Shown: positions 41,298 through 51,234 of the stretch, piece after piece
How positions within the stretch are numbered: position 1 is the stretch's first letter
How the letters are laid out: each line of letters starts with the position of its first letter
From: Tildeniella nuda ZEHNDER 1965/U140
GTDB lineage: Bacteria; Cyanobacteriota; Cyanobacteriia; Leptolyngbyales; Leptolyngbyaceae
Assembly (NCBI GenBank): GCA_019358895.1
Contig: JAHHIG010000005.1
Coordinates: 186,001 to 250,000, forward strand
Direction of reading: 5' to 3'
Length of the DNA stretch: 64,000 nucleotides
Notes under the pieces: model-generated
The model's database searches: none
Told to the model about the DNA's origin: nothing
Seen by the model: only the letters and a program-made list of their open reading frames with translations
Made by a program: the position numbers and the translations under genes

Positions 41298-41798
41298 ATG
41301 TCTTACATCAGTGATCGCGGCTTACAAACACGCACACTCTTCGTTGCCTGTTTCGCTCTTGTACCTGTCTTGCTGGCGATCGCGCCGATGCAAGCTCAGT
41401 CGCCTCAGAATCTTGATGTGGTCACGTTGGGTCCTCGCTTTTCGCCTAATCCGCTAGAGGTGAAAGGTTTTGCGGGTGGCGATACGGCTGTCAAAGACCT
41501 GATTGGTCGTGCGAAAACGCCAACAGGTGACTGCACTGGCTACGCTAATGCCAAGCCAAACAGCACGATCGAGCTAACAGAATTTTTTGAGTCGTTAAGC
41601 CTTGTCGTTCAGAGTGCAGACGATACTGCTCTAGTGATCCAGGGACCAGGCGGCATTTGGTGTAACGACGACTATCAAGGCAAAAATCCTGGTGTTTCTG
41701 GTGAGTGGCTACCCGGCACGTACAAAATCTGGGTCAGCTCTTACGCTCAAAGCCGTACGCCTGCTTATGTGCTTCGCATTACTGAGAAACGCCAATAG
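41298..41798 (+). CDS. exported hypothetical protein
   Basis: 166 residues. Signal peptide of about 33 residues (TLFVACFALVPVLLAIAPM, cleavage near MQAQS). The mature part is beta-rich with two cysteines (GDCTGYAN, GIWCNDDYQGKNPGV) and repeated aromatic turns (GTYKIWVSSYAQ). It resembles pre-peptidase-C-like beta domains, but only loosely. Periplasmic or envelope location is inferred. Confidence 0.7.
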   Translation: MSYISDRGLQTRTLFVACFALVPVLLAIAPMQAQSPQNLDVVTLGPRFSPNPLEVKGFAGGDTAVKDLIGRAKTPTGDCTGYANAKPNSTIELTEFFESLSLVVQSADDTALVIQGPGGIWCNDDYQGKNPGVSGEWLPGTYKIWVSSYAQSRTPAYVLRITEKRQ

Positions 41799-42131
41799 AG
41801 TGAGGGCGTGACAGTTCATGTCTCTATAGAACTGTCTCAAAACCATCGTGCTGAGAAAGCCTGAATTGCCAACAGCAAACTTTTGCGTTGGCAGAACCCA
41901 GTTGCTTTGATCCTAAGAAATACGTTAAATTTAGTTAACAATTGTTCTCATACAAGAGTGGTTTGCCTTAGTGCGATGCGATCGCCTCACGTTGGGGTCA
42001 GCATTCAATGTTTCAAAAAAGGGTATTCATTCCATTGCTGGTTTAATGAAATTAATGAGATTTTGCGGGTAATTACTCCCCCTTTTCCTTGGCACCAAAC
42101 TGTTTTAACCGTATTAAGAGGGCGCTAGCGT
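41799..42131. other. ftsH upstream region
   Basis: About 330 bp with no gene or repeat that I can support. It is moderately AT-rich in its second half, as expected for the ftsH promoter and leader. Confidence 0.4.
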
Positions 42132-44018
42132 ATGAAATTTTCTTGGCGAACTGTCTTATTGTGGACGCTGCCAGCTGTAGTCATCGGTTTTTTTCTATGG
42201 CAGGGTTCGTCGATTAGTACTCCTGCCAACATGGGTAACAATGCTGCCAGTACCCGGATGACTTATGGACGGTTTCTAGAGTACCTGGATGCCCATCGAG
42301 TGACCAGCGTGGACTTTTATGAGAATGGACGGACGGCGATCGTCGAAGCGGTCGATCCCGAACTTGACAATCGTCTGCAACACCTGCGCGTAGACCTCCC
42401 TGGAAACGCGCCAGAAGTTATTACTCGACTCCGAACTGACAAGATCAGCTTTGATTCTCACCCAGCACGCAACGATGGTGCCATTTGGGGACTGTTGGGC
42501 AATCTGATCTTTCCAGTGCTGCTGCTGGGTGGACTGTTCTTTCTCTTCCGCCGTTCTGGGAATGTACCCGGTGGTCCTGGACAGGCGATGAGCTTCGGCA
42601 AGTCCCGCGCCCGCTTTCAGATGGAAGCGAAGACCGGCGTGATGTTTGATGATGTCGCGGGCATTGAAGAGGCAAAGGAAGAACTGCAAGAAGTGGTGAC
42701 GTTCCTCAAAAAGCCCGAACGCTTTACGGCAGTGGGTGCCAAAATTCCCAAAGGGGTGCTGCTCATCGGACCACCGGGGACAGGAAAAACCTTACTAGCC
42801 AAGGCGATCGCGGGTGAAGCGGGCGTACCTTTCTTCAGCATCTCTGGTTCTGAGTTTGTGGAGATGTTTGTGGGTGTGGGTGCCTCTCGCGTCCGTGACC
42901 TGTTCAAGAAAGCGAAAGAGAATGCGCCGTGCATCATCTTTATTGATGAGATTGATGCTGTGGGACGGCAGCGCGGTGCAGGCATTGGTGGCGGCAACGA
43001 CGAGCGGGAGCAAACCCTCAACCAGTTGCTGACCGAGATGGATGGCTTTGAGGGCAATACGGGCATCATCATCATCGCGGCAACCAACCGCCCCGATGTG
43101 TTGGACTCTGCCTTGCTGCGTCCTGGTCGTTTCGATCGACAGGTAACCGTTGATGCACCCGACATGAAAGGTCGTCTAGAAGTGCTTGAGGTTCACGCTC
43201 GTAACAAAAAGCTGGGTCCAGACATCTCGCTTGAAGCGATCGCTCGTCGCACTCCTGGTTTTACCGGGGCTGACTTAGCAAATTTGCTCAATGAAGCTGC
43301 CATTCTCACTGCACGTCGCCGCAAAGAAGCGATGACCATGCTCGAAGTTGATGACGCGGTCGATCGCGTCGTTGCAGGTATGGAAGGTACGCCGCTGGTA
43401 GATAGCAAGAGCAAGCGGCTGATTGCATATCATGAAATTGGTCACGCGATCATTGGCACGTTAGTCAAGGATCACGATCCTGTACAGAAAGTCACCTTGA
43501 TCCCTCGCGGTCAAGCGCAGGGGCTAACCTGGTTTACACCCGGAGAAGACCAGACGTTGATTTCACGATCGCAGATTTTGGCACGCATTACAGGCGCATT
43601 GGGTGGTCGCGCGGCTGAGATCGTCATTTTTGGCGATGCCGAAGTGACGACAGGTGCGGGGAACGACATTCAGCAAGTGGCTAACATGGCGCGTCAGATG
43701 GTGACTCGTTTTGGCATGTCTGATCTCGGTCCACTCTCGCTGGAAAGCCAACAAGGCGAAGTGTTTCTCGGTCGTGACTGGATGACTCGTTCAGAATATT
43801 CTGAGGAAATTGCATCTCGGATTGATGCCCAAGTTCGCACGATCGTCGAGCATTGTTATGACGATTCCCGTCGCATTATCCGCGAGAACCGCACGGTGAT
43901 CGATCGCCTGGTTGACCTGCTGATTGAGAAGGAAACCATTGATGGCGACGAGTTCCGGCAGATCGTTTCTGAGTATACAGATATACCTGAGAAGGAAGAG
44001 TACGCTACTCGTATCTAA
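42132..44018 (+). CDS. ftsH: ATP-dependent zinc metalloprotease FtsH
   Basis: 628 residues. Membrane protease that removes damaged photosystem II D1 and other proteins. Two N-terminal helices (about 8-25 and 120-138) flank a lumenal domain. The AAA module has Walker A GPPGTGKT, Walker [11 protein letters not shown] and the second region of homology RPGRFDRQV. The zinc site is HEIGH near residue 435, with the third acidic ligand near [12 protein letters not shown]. All essential residues are present. The paralogue type cannot be fixed by eye. Confidence 0.97.
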   Translation: MKFSWRTVLLWTLPAVVIGFFLWQGSSISTPANMGNNAASTRMTYGRFLEYLDAHRVTSVDFYENGRTAIVEAVDPELDNRLQHLRVDLPGNAPEVITRLRTDKISFDSHPARNDGAIWGLLGNLIFPVLLLGGLFFLFRRSGNVPGGPGQAMSFGKSRARFQMEAKTGVMFDDVAGIEEAKEELQEVVTFLKKPERFTAVGAKIPKGVLLIGPPGTGKTLLAKAIAGEAGVPFFSISGSEFVEMFVGVGASRVRDLFKKAKENAPCIIFIDEIDAVGRQRGAGIGGGNDEREQTLNQLLTEMDGFEGNTGIIIIAATNRPDVLDSALLRPGRFDRQVTVDAPDMKGRLEVLEVHARNKKLGPDISLEAIARRTPGFTGADLANLLNEAAILTARRRKEAMTMLEVDDAVDRVVAGMEGTPLVDSKSKRLIAYHEIGHAIIGTLVKDHDPVQKVTLIPRGQAQGLTWFTPGEDQTLISRSQILARITGALGGRAAEIVIFGDAEVTTGAGNDIQQVANMARQMVTRFGMSDLGPLSLESQQGEVFLGRDWMTRSEYSEEIASRIDAQVRTIVEHCYDDSRRIIRENRTVIDRLVDLLIEKETIDGDEFRQIVSEYTDIPEKEEYATRI

Positions 44019-44046
44019 ATCTCAAAACTCTCAGTAAGTAGTTGAG

Positions 44047-44076
44047 CGGGGGCGGTAATGCATCGCCCTCGTTTTT
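44047..44076 (+). terminator. terminator after ftsH
   Basis: Stem CGGGGGCG/CGCCCTCG (one wobble) with a GTAATGCAT loop and a run of five T. It lies 28 bp after the ftsH stop. Confidence 0.8.
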
Positions 44077-44324
44077 ATGTGGCTATAGTTATTGATTGGT
44101 GTCAGGCATTGATGGAGTTGCAGTTATAAAGAGTGGCTGTAGACATGATGTTCAGGTCAGCAAAGATAGCTGTTAAATCGAAGTATGCTTGGAAGATGTT
44201 TGATGGCGGGTAGTCGTTCTGAAATTGCTGATTTACCAACTGAGATTGCCTATAAGACAAACTTGTTAAGTTACAGGAGGTAATCATGGGATCGAAAAAG
44301 TAAAGGATTTAGCTGAAGCTATCC

Positions 44325-44635
44325 GTAACGCTAGGCTATTTGCGGTTAAATGAACCAGAGACGCAGGTGTTTCAGGAAGAGCTTGGTAGACTAGAGCCAA
44401 CAGAGCAGAAGAATGTGATGGAGATTGTCACCAGTTGAATGGAGCAAGGCTTGAACGAGAACGATCGCTCATTCTCCGCCTCCTCACCCGCAAAGTAGAA
44501 ACCTTGCCAGAGGCAGCCCGATCGCCCGTTGATGCGCTTGCTATGACGCAACTGGAATCTTTAGGAGAAGCCTTGTTAGATTTCTCTGACCTGTCTGATT
44601 TGGAAATGTGGTTGGCAGAAAACGTTGGAGAATAA
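44325..44635 (+). pseudogene. Rpn/PD-(D/E)XK family (DUF4351) remnant
   Basis: The frame GYLRLNEPETQVFQEELGRLEP continues to MEIVTS, then TGA 44436-44438 where the family normally has Trp, then MEQGL. After a one-base shift the DUF4351 tail is intact (RSLILRLLTRKVETLPEAAR, LESLGEALLDFSDLSDLEMWL). The N-terminal nuclease domain is missing. Remnant of a recombination-promoting nuclease or transposase-like gene. Confidence 0.7.
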
Positions 44636-44669
44636 CGAGTGACGCGATCGTTTATCAATGCCTTTTTCT

Positions 44670-45542
44670 TCAAGTAGCCGTTGCCTGATCGATCTGGTCA
44701 ACTTCGCCTTGAGAGAGACTAATCGTTGCGGCGGTAACTGAATCCTCAATGCTCAGTGGTTTGCTAGCACCGGGAATGGGCAATACGCTCGGTGATTTTG
44801 CCCGTAGCCATGCCAGCACGATGCTGTAAACGGAAACGCTTTTTGCCTGAGCCAGTTGAACGATCGCCTCAATTTCTTTAAGCTGGCTAAACCGCCGACT
44901 GCCACCTAATGGACTCCAGGGTAAGAACGTTAGCTTCTCGCGATCGCAATACTCCAGCACGCCGTCGGTTTCTGAATCGCGGTGCCAGGGGTTGTACTGG
45001 TTCTGCACTGAGGCAATTTCGACGACATTACGGGCGCGTTTAATCTGCTCTACCGAGAAATTAGAGACACCTACAAAGCGAATCAAACCGTTGACAACGG
45101 CTTCTTTAGCTGGCTTAAGTGATTCTTCAATCGAGTAGTCAGGATCAGGGGCGTGGTATTGCCAAAGCCCGATCGGTTGATCGCCGCCTAATGCCTCAAA
45201 GCTATCCTTAATCGTTTCTCGCAGATGATCGGGGTTGCCGTTGCGTGTCCAGTCACCATTTGGTCGCATTAAGCCGCCTTTGGTCGCAATCATGACGTTG
45301 GTGGTATCACCGCTGTATTGCTGGAGTGCCTTGTGAATCAGCCGCTCGTTGTGGTGCTTGTCGGACTCGTCTTTGCAGTAGGAGTCGGCAGTGTCGATCA
45401 GTGTGACACCGAGATCAAGGGCGCGGTGAATGGTGGCGATCGCCTGTGCTTCCGATGGTCGGCTGCTGAGAGACATGGGCATACCGCCCAAGCCGATCGC
45501 GCTGACGGTGATGCCTGTATTGCCTAGTTGTTTTGTTTCCAT
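44670..45542 (-). CDS. aldo/keto reductase
   Basis: 290 residues from ATG 45542; the open frame extends upstream but only through repeat-derived sequence. TIM-barrel oxidoreductase using NADPH. METKQLGNTGITVSAIGLGG, GVTLIDTADSY with catalytic Asp and Tyr, MIATKGGLMRPNGDW with Lys, and WQYHAPDPDYS with His fill the expected tetrad; RFVGVSNFSVEQI and LAWLRAKSPSVLPIPGAS are the later family motifs. Substrate unknown. Confidence 0.93.
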   Translation of the reverse strand: METKQLGNTGITVSAIGLGGMPMSLSSRPSEAQAIATIHRALDLGVTLIDTADSYCKDESDKHHNERLIHKALQQYSGDTTNVMIATKGGLMRPNGDWTRNGNPDHLRETIKDSFEALGGDQPIGLWQYHAPDPDYSIEESLKPAKEAVVNGLIRFVGVSNFSVEQIKRARNVVEIASVQNQYNPWHRDSETDGVLEYCDREKLTFLPWSPLGGSRRFSQLKEIEAIVQLAQAKSVSVYSIVLAWLRAKSPSVLPIPGASKPLSIEDSVTAATISLSQGEVDQIDQATAT

Positions 45543-45727
45543 GTCGTACCTATATGAGTGAGCTACGGTTGAGAGAAGGCGTTGCGTGGCTTCTCTGCTG
45601 CAACGGTTGCTACCGCAGAGACGCAGAGGCGCAGAGTGAAGCAACGTTTATCGTTCTCTAACCGTAGATCAACTCAGAAACAGTTAAGATTCATCCTTCT
45701 AGAGACATGATGCTTGGAGACCTGGTA

Positions 45728-46177
45728 TCAGGGGCATCCTGAAGCCGCAACGGTATAGGAATTGCCAGTTACCGGAATACCGCCCACAACGACATTGATT
45801 TGATACGGTTCGGCATTCAGTCTGGGTGAACCGGAGAGATTGAGGGCTTCGTTGTCTTTCAGCGAGACTTTGTTGTCGTAGACTTTGTCCGACGTGCCGT
45901 TAGCGTACTTCAGGTTCATCTGAACGTTGTAGTTACCGCCATTCTTGGCGCGAATTGTTGCTGCATAGTAACGAAAGCGTTGTCCACCTGGCACAGCAAA
46001 ATCAGTATTCCAGTTACTGGGGCTTAATGGCGTACTGGCAGCCGAAACCTTTTTCTGCACTGAGTAAGCGCCTTTGCCTTCTACAACCCTTAAGAGAGGA
46101 CATGACTGAGCGTTTGCAGGCAAGCCCAGACAGACCAACGAACCAACGACTACCGCTTTTCCTAGCCAGTTCATCAT
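45728..46177 (-). CDS. exported hypothetical protein
   Basis: 149 residues. A clear signal peptide (WLGKAVVVGSLVCLGLPANAQS) is followed by a beta-rich mature protein with one cysteine near each end (SCPLLRV and ASGCP) that may form a disulfide. Strand-like segments such as RFRYYAATIRAKNGGNYNVQMNLKY suggest an immunoglobulin-like sandwich. No family recognised. Confidence 0.7.
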   Translation of the reverse strand: MMNWLGKAVVVGSLVCLGLPANAQSCPLLRVVEGKGAYSVQKKVSAASTPLSPSNWNTDFAVPGGQRFRYYAATIRAKNGGNYNVQMNLKYANGTSDKVYDNKVSLKDNEALNLSGSPRLNAEPYQINVVVGGIPVTGNSYTVAASGCP

Positions 46178-46313
46178 AAAAACCTCTTTGGTTTAAGACG
46201 TAACCTCACGATCGAGGCTAATGACTGAAATACACTGGTATTTGTCCACAAATAAACTGCCTTAAGGAAGACTTTGTTTTCTTTGGTGATTCAAAGCGGT
46301 GATGATCGTTTGA

Positions 46314-46574
46314 TCAAACGCTGATTGTCTCAGGTTCTTGCAGCGGTTGTTCTTGCAGTGATTGCCAGCCCGCTTGCCAGAGCGATCGATGCTTCAACAG
46401 TCGTGCATTGACCCAAAAGCGTACCGTTGGGTCGCAGGCAGCTACCATCTCGGCAAACACCCACTGCCCCTGATTCTTGCGATTGGTTACCTGAAAGTGT
46501 CGCCAGCCATCGATCGTTTGATGCGCTGTCCACTTTGATTGCACCAGGTGCGGAAACTTTTGCTTACGTGCCAT
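46314..46574 (-). CDS. TIGR02450 family Trp-rich protein
   Basis: 86 residues with six tryptophans. The pattern SKWTAHQTIDGWRHFQVTNR, then VFAEMVAACDPTVRFWVNARLLKHRSLWQAGW is characteristic of this small cyanobacterial family of unknown function. No signal peptide. It sits 14 bp after the STAS gene on the same strand, so they may be co-transcribed. Confidence 0.85.
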   Translation of the reverse strand: MARKQKFPHLVQSKWTAHQTIDGWRHFQVTNRKNQGQWVFAEMVAACDPTVRFWVNARLLKHRSLWQAGWQSLQEQPLQEPETISV

Positions 46575-46588
46575 GATGCCATTATCAA

Positions 46589-46930
46589 CTACTTTGCCAG
46601 CGGTTTCCCTGTACCGTTGGCTAGTGAGCGATCGAATTCCTCCGGTGTGTCATAAAGCTCAAATACTTTATCCATACCGCTATGTTCAAGCACCATGTAG
46701 GCTTGCCCGTTGAGATGGCAAAGCGCTAAACGTCCGTTCACTCCACGCACTCGCTTTAGCGCAATCACCAGCGCCGACAGCCCCGTGCTGTCCATAAACA
46801 TAACCTGCTGAAAATCGATCAGAATATTTGACGCGCCTGCATCAAGGCTTCTATTAATGCCCTCCAGCAAGTCGCCTGTTGTCGAGGAACTGAGAATTCT
46901 TCTCGGATAAAACGTTTGCATAGCTGTCAT
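46589..46930 (-). CDS. STAS-domain anti-sigma factor antagonist
   Basis: 113 residues. NILIDFQQVMFMDSTGLSALVIALKRVRG contains the STAS loop with the phosphorylatable Ser of SpoIIAA-type antagonists (DSTGLS), followed by LALCHLNGQAYMVLEHSGMDKVFELYDT. It would act in a partner-switching pathway, controlled by a kinase/phosphatase pair not present here. Start may be Met1 or Met4. Confidence 0.9.
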   Translation of the reverse strand: MTAMQTFYPRRILSSSTTGDLLEGINRSLDAGASNILIDFQQVMFMDSTGLSALVIALKRVRGVNGRLALCHLNGQAYMVLEHSGMDKVFELYDTPEEFDRSLANGTGKPLAK

Positions 46931-46997
46931 AACATAGCCCTCGACTGTTCCAATAGTCTTAGGTTTCCCAAGATGCGCTGTTTAACACATTTCTGTT

Positions 46998-47123
46998 GGG
47001 GCGCGTCATCAATTAACAATCAAACGCTTGCGGCATCAGCTTAATTGCGCCCGCCCCAAAAGACAGGCTAGGGGCTGTAGCCTTTCCACCATTGGGATTT
47101 TGGCTGAAATTGACGACAGCCCC
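46998..47123. mobile_element. MITE-like TIR element, copy B
   Basis: 126 bp, second copy of the element at 4132. Ends GGGGCGCGTCATCAATT and AATTGACGACAGCCCC are imperfect inverted repeats; internal CTTGCGGCATCAGC, GCGCCCGC and CAGGCTAGGGGC match copy A. TA follows the right end; the left neighbour is TT. Its last base and this TA form the stop codon of the adjacent HD gene. Confidence 0.7.
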
Positions 47124-47959
47124 TAGTCCTCTGGCTTCTCATGTTCCACTACAAAGACGTTGGAATAGAGGTTAGCGACGATTTGTTTACCTTGTTGGGT
47201 CAGCGAGAGATAGTAAAGCGCGTCCTTAATGTACGGAAAAACGCCGTGCCAGTAGAACTTGGGGTAGTTTTTACGGAGGTCGCCAGGGTGCCGATAGCCG
47301 AGCGCTTTGTTCACGCCCGTTTCTTCAAATTCATAAAACAGCGCCCCAATTTTCTTGAGGTAACGAGGATCACTCAGCTGACCGATCAAGTCAGACGCAC
47401 GGATTAAGCCTGGATAGTTAATTGTATCTTGATGGTCTTCGGCGGCAGGGACAGGGAAGCGAGTCAGCTCAATATTTCGCTTCACGACTTCGGAGTCAAT
47501 TAGCTTGTGCCCTCCAAAACGCTCATCGACAAACAGTTTGGCGCGATCGACATGGTAAGGAGTCAGCCCTGCATCAGAAGATCCAGGCGGAAGATTCGCC
47601 ATGCTGCCGTCTTTACCTGTAGCGTAAAACCCATCCCGATCTTGGCGGCAAACACCTTTCACGTAGCCGATATCATGACAGACGAGCGAAATAATAAAAT
47701 GCAGCCAGTCTTCGCAAGAAACGCCACCCATGCGAATGTGCCTGCCGCGTAAAATTTCCTGACCAACCAGAGTGACCAGAATGGAGTGTTCAACGTTGTG
47801 GTAGAGCGCATCACTGTTGGCAATATTTTCCATTGCCATTGAGCCAACCCAGCCAATGATATCTTCGTAGTCAGACTTCCAGCCTCCATAGGTGCGACGA
47901 TAACCTTCTTTAAGTTTGGTCACGAAGTCTTCGATGAGAAGTTCAGTGGCGTTGAACAT
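47123..47959 (-). CDS. HD-domain metal-dependent phosphohydrolase
   Basis: 278 residues. The HD signature is spread as YHNVEHSILV near residue 53 (first His) and LVCHDIGYVKG near residue 92 (HD pair); LIRASDLIGQLSDPRYLKK near 190 supplies the late Asp. The pattern resembles cyclic-nucleotide phosphodiesterase-like HD enzymes of cyanobacteria. The TAG stop straddles the end of a MITE-like element, so the original C-terminus may have been different. Confidence 0.82.
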   Translation of the reverse strand: MFNATELLIEDFVTKLKEGYRRTYGGWKSDYEDIIGWVGSMAMENIANSDALYHNVEHSILVTLVGQEILRGRHIRMGGVSCEDWLHFIISLVCHDIGYVKGVCRQDRDGFYATGKDGSMANLPPGSSDAGLTPYHVDRAKLFVDERFGGHKLIDSEVVKRNIELTRFPVPAAEDHQDTINYPGLIRASDLIGQLSDPRYLKKIGALFYEFEETGVNKALGYRHPGDLRKNYPKFYWHGVFPYIKDALYYLSLTQQGKQIVANLYSNVFVVEHEKPED

Positions 47960-48265
47960 GCTGGCGGCTCGCTTGCGCTAAGTAGGCAGTGGAGGAAAGG
48001 GAGAAACGCGAGGAACTCTAAGAACCCTTATACAAGATTGTGCGGTGAATGCTGAAAAATTCAGTTAATTTTCCTGCGTTTCGTTTTTATGTGTAACGCG
48101 ATGTGCCGCTAAAAACCACTCTGCTCTAGCGGTTCTCGCCTGAGTGCGGTACAAGTTCTCAGGTTTTAAGGCAGAAGGAAAACTGTGATCCTCTTTGCTT
48201 CTGCCCTCTGCCTTCTGCCTCTTTGCGACTGTACTTCACTGGGTTGGGAATCGCATATAAGGTAC
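47960..48265. other. gap with short STRR run
   Basis: No gene seen. CTCTGCCTTCTGCC-type heptamer repeats occupy about 48200-48230. The rest shows no RNA gene or clear terminator. Confidence 0.4.
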
Positions 48266-49018
48266 TTAGACTTGGCTAGGCGTACCGTTGCGGGTTGCCA
48301 AACCAGTCGAACCAAGATCGCCAATGACAAATGTATGTTTACCGTTAGCAGCAATTTTTGTAATGGTTTCTAAGACTTGAAAGAACTTGATGTTTTCGTC
48401 ATCTTTCATCAGCTCTGAAGCATTCTTTAACGCTCTTGCAGTTGCCACTGTGGTTCTCGCATTTTCTAAATCAGACTTTGCTCTAATTTTTGCCTCAAGC
48501 TGTTTTGCAAATAGGTCTTGAATCATTTTCGGGAAGGTAATATCCCGCAGAATAAGTTGCTGGATTTCAAGACCACTGTTAGCTAAACGATTTCGCAATT
48601 CAGCGGGTACAGTTGAGAGCATTTCAGTGCGCTGTTCGTTGATGGCTTCGCTGTCGATCGCAGCAATCACCTGCCGCAAATAAACCTGAGTCAAATTGTG
48701 AATCAATTGCTCTGCTTCATATAAAAGATAAGTGCTGCTTTGAAACACATCAAAGGCTGAGAGAAAACGTTCTCCATCGCTAATTTTGTATTCAACGATG
48801 TAGGAAAAGCGCAAGGCAATGTTGTCTTTGGTTAACACTTCCTGATTTAAAACACTCAGTAATTTTGTAGTGGTGGGCAGCGCGATCGCCTCAATTTCTG
48901 CCCTCCAATCAAAAAAGCGATAAATGCCTGGTTGCAGCCGTCGATCGAAGTGGTTTTTTCTGTACAAATAACCAATTTGATTCGGTTTTATCGAGATCCG
49001 CTTGAACATTTTTTTCAT
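48266..49018 (-). CDS. SPFH/band 7 family protein
   Basis: 250 residues. IKPNQIGYLYRKNHFDRRLQPGIYRF opens the SPFH domain, with VLTKDNIALRFSYIVEYKI and the conserved end LEIQQLILRDITFPKMIQDLFAKQLEAKIRAKSDLENAR leading into a coiled-coil. There is no clear N-terminal membrane helix, so attachment may be peripheral. Family members scaffold membrane microdomains. Function here unknown. Confidence 0.85.
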   Translation of the reverse strand: MKKMFKRISIKPNQIGYLYRKNHFDRRLQPGIYRFFDWRAEIEAIALPTTTKLLSVLNQEVLTKDNIALRFSYIVEYKISDGERFLSAFDVFQSSTYLLYEAEQLIHNLTQVYLRQVIAAIDSEAINEQRTEMLSTVPAELRNRLANSGLEIQQLILRDITFPKMIQDLFAKQLEAKIRAKSDLENARTTVATARALKNASELMKDDENIKFFQVLETITKIAANGKHTFVIGDLGSTGLATRNGTPSQV

Positions 49019-49413
49019 ACGATTGTCAGCGATCGTGGTCAGAAGAACACTGAGCAGTGAGGAACGTTCATTGAGTCAAGCTGCAAGCACCAAGACGGTA
49101 TCCTCAACGTTGCAAATCACTGCTCAGTTGTGCATTGCACGGTTCTTCCTTTGTTGGGAGTAAAGGTGCTACCAAAAGCGCCGGGAGTCGAACCCTGGAA
49201 CCTGCCGTCCGCAATACCCTGTAACGTGACAAGTTCCAAATTTGATACAGGTGGCGGTTGGTTTCTACTATAGCTTTGGTTGGAGGCAGAAGGCAGGGGG
49301 CAGGGGAAGCAGAGGAGGCAGGGGAAGCAGGGGGAGAAAATTAATTCAAAACTCATCCCTCACCCCCCATCTCCTCATCTCCCCATCTCCTCATCTCCCC
49401 ATCTCCTTCTCTC
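49019..49413. other. gap with STRR and a T-arm-like stretch
   Basis: About 395 bp. A GGGAGTCGAACCC stretch at 49184-49196 mimics a tRNA T arm but no other tRNA part is present. GGGGAAGCA/GGAGGCA repeats and CCCATCTCCTCAT repeats fill 49285-49410. Confidence 0.5.
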
Positions 49414-51234
49414 TCAACTCTCCAGCATCTGCAACTGATACAGGCTGGCATAGAGTCCGCCCTGGCTGAGAAGCTCTTCATGGCTACCCGATTCGACGAG
49501 TTGACCTCGCTTAAGGACGAGGATGCGATCGCAGTTGCGAATGGTAGACAAGCGATGCGCGATAATAATTGCCGTGCGGTTTTCCAGTAAATGATCGAGC
49601 GCGTCTTGAATTAGTGACTCGGTGCCAACATCCAGGCTGGCGGTGGCTTCATCCAGGACGAGAATGCGGGGTTCGCGGATGGCGGCACGGGCAAAGGCAA
49701 GCAGTTGCTTTTGTCCACCTGACAAGTTGGTGCCTCGTTCACGTAATAAAGTGTCATAGCCTTGCGGTAGTTGTTCAATCAGGGCAGACACATTGGTGCG
49801 TTCAGCGGCAGATTGAATTGCCTCAAACGGGTAGGTTTCGCCAAGCGTAATGTTGCTTTTCACATCACCAGCAAAGACAAACCCATCTTGCAAAATCACG
49901 CCCATGTGTCGTCGCAGTTCCGTTTGCGGCAGATCGCGGACGTTCACGCCATCGACTAAAATGCAACCTTCGGTGGCTTCGTATAGTCGGCTGAGCAACC
50001 GAATGATGGAACTTTTGCCTGCACCTGTGGGACCTACGAGCGCCACTTTTTCACCGGGATGAATGGTGAAGTTGAGGTCATGCAGGACGTAATCACCTTC
50101 TTTATAAGCAAACGAGACATGCTCGAAGCGGATTTCGCCTGTGGTCGATCCAGGGCTGCTGTCAAGGGTTTTGGGATGTTCGGGATCGCGGATGTCGATC
50201 GGCTCGTTAAAAATATCGCTCACCCGTTCCACAGCCGTAAACCCTGCTTGAATGGCGGTGAATTTTTCGGCGAACTGACGTAGCGGATCAAACAGACGTT
50301 GAGAGAAGAGAATAAAGGTTGAGAGTTGCCCCAGATTGAGGGTTTTACCCAGAATGAGGTTGCCACCAAGCCAAAGGACAGCGGCGATCGCGGCGAGTGA
50401 GATCCATTCCAGCGTGGCAGAAATGGCGGAATCGTGAAAGATGGTTTTGTCTACTTCTTTGATGTAGCGCTGGTTGATGGTGCGAAACAGGTCAGCATTA
50501 AATGCCTCGCGGCGGAACAATTGAACGACGTTAATGCCGACAATATTTTCTTGAAGCGTGGAGTTCAGGATAGACAACTCTTCCCGCGCTTTATAGTTGG
50601 CTTTGCGATACTGCTGCTGAAAGTAGATGATCAGTACGGTAGCTGGAATCAGCATGGCGGTTAGCAACAGCGCCAACTGCCACTGCAACAAGAACATGGC
50701 GATCGCCAGCACCACGATCGAAAACAAATCACCCAAAATGCCGATCGCGCCCGTGGAAAACACATCGCCCAACGCTTCTACATCACTGGTGAGTCGCGTG
50801 ATCAAGCGTCCGACGGGAGTGCGATCGAAAAAGCGCATTGCCAGTGAGGTGACGTGATGAAACAAATCCTGCCGGATGTCTGCTGTAATGCGTTGTCCCA
50901 TTTTTTGCACGAGGAACCCCTGTCGCGCATCAAAGAACGTCCGCAGAATCAGCGTGAGTAGCAGCATCCCTGCCAGCAGGTTGATCCCGTCAGTTAAGGA
51001 CATCTGGCGCAAAAAGCCCCAGGTGGTTGGCTCTTGACGAATGAGGGAAATTGCCTCGCCAATGAGAATTGGTTGCAGCGCACCTGCGATCGCCGTTGGC
51101 ACCAGCAGCGCAAACGACCATGCCAGCAAACGCTTGTCTCGCAGCCCATACTCTGCCAGCCGCATAAACAAGCGCCAGTCGGTTTCTCGCACGCGGCGAT
51201 CGGGTTTTGTAGGGGGTGCGATCGAGCCAGTCAT
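49414..51234 (-). CDS. ABC exporter, fused permease and ATPase
   Basis: 606 residues. Six membrane helices in the first 320 residues (MsbA/LmrA type), then a nucleotide-binding domain with Walker A GPTGAGKS, signature LSGGQKQLLAFARA, Walker B ILVLDEATASLD and the H-loop IIAHRLST. A homodimeric half-transporter exporting lipid, peptide or drug; the substrate cannot be told. No processing or accessory gene lies beside it. Heptamer repeats abut its 3' end. Confidence 0.95.
   Translation of the reverse strand: MTGSIAPPTKPDRRVRETDWRLFMRLAEYGLRDKRLLAWSFALLVPTAIAGALQPILIGEAISLIRQEPTTWGFLRQMSLTDGINLLAGMLLLTLILRTFFDARQGFLVQKMGQRITADIRQDLFHHVTSLAMRFFDRTPVGRLITRLTSDVEALGDVFSTGAIGILGDLFSIVVLAIAMFLLQWQLALLLTAMLIPATVLIIYFQQQYRKANYKAREELSILNSTLQENIVGINVVQLFRREAFNADLFRTINQRYIKEVDKTIFHDSAISATLEWISLAAIAAVLWLGGNLILGKTLNLGQLSTFILFSQRLFDPLRQFAEKFTAIQAGFTAVERVSDIFNEPIDIRDPEHPKTLDSSPGSTTGEIRFEHVSFAYKEGDYVLHDLNFTIHPGEKVALVGPTGAGKSSIIRLLSRLYEATEGCILVDGVNVRDLPQTELRRHMGVILQDGFVFAGDVKSNITLGETYPFEAIQSAAERTNVSALIEQLPQGYDTLLRERGTNLSGGQKQLLAFARAAIREPRILVLDEATASLDVGTESLIQDALDHLLENRTAIIIAHRLSTIRNCDRILVLKRGQLVESGSHEELLSQGGLYASLYQLQMLES

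Noticed and set aside
45595-45645. CGCAGAGACGCAGAGGCGCAGAG repeat-like stretch extending the aldo/keto reductase frame
   Set aside because: A known type of dispersed low-complexity repeat; the N-terminal extension it encodes is not conserved reductase sequence, so the start was placed at 45542.
49178-49200. tRNA T-arm-like sequence (GGGAGTCGAACCC)
   Set aside because: No acceptor, D or anticodon arm can be built around it, and it lies in repeat-rich sequence. Probably chance.
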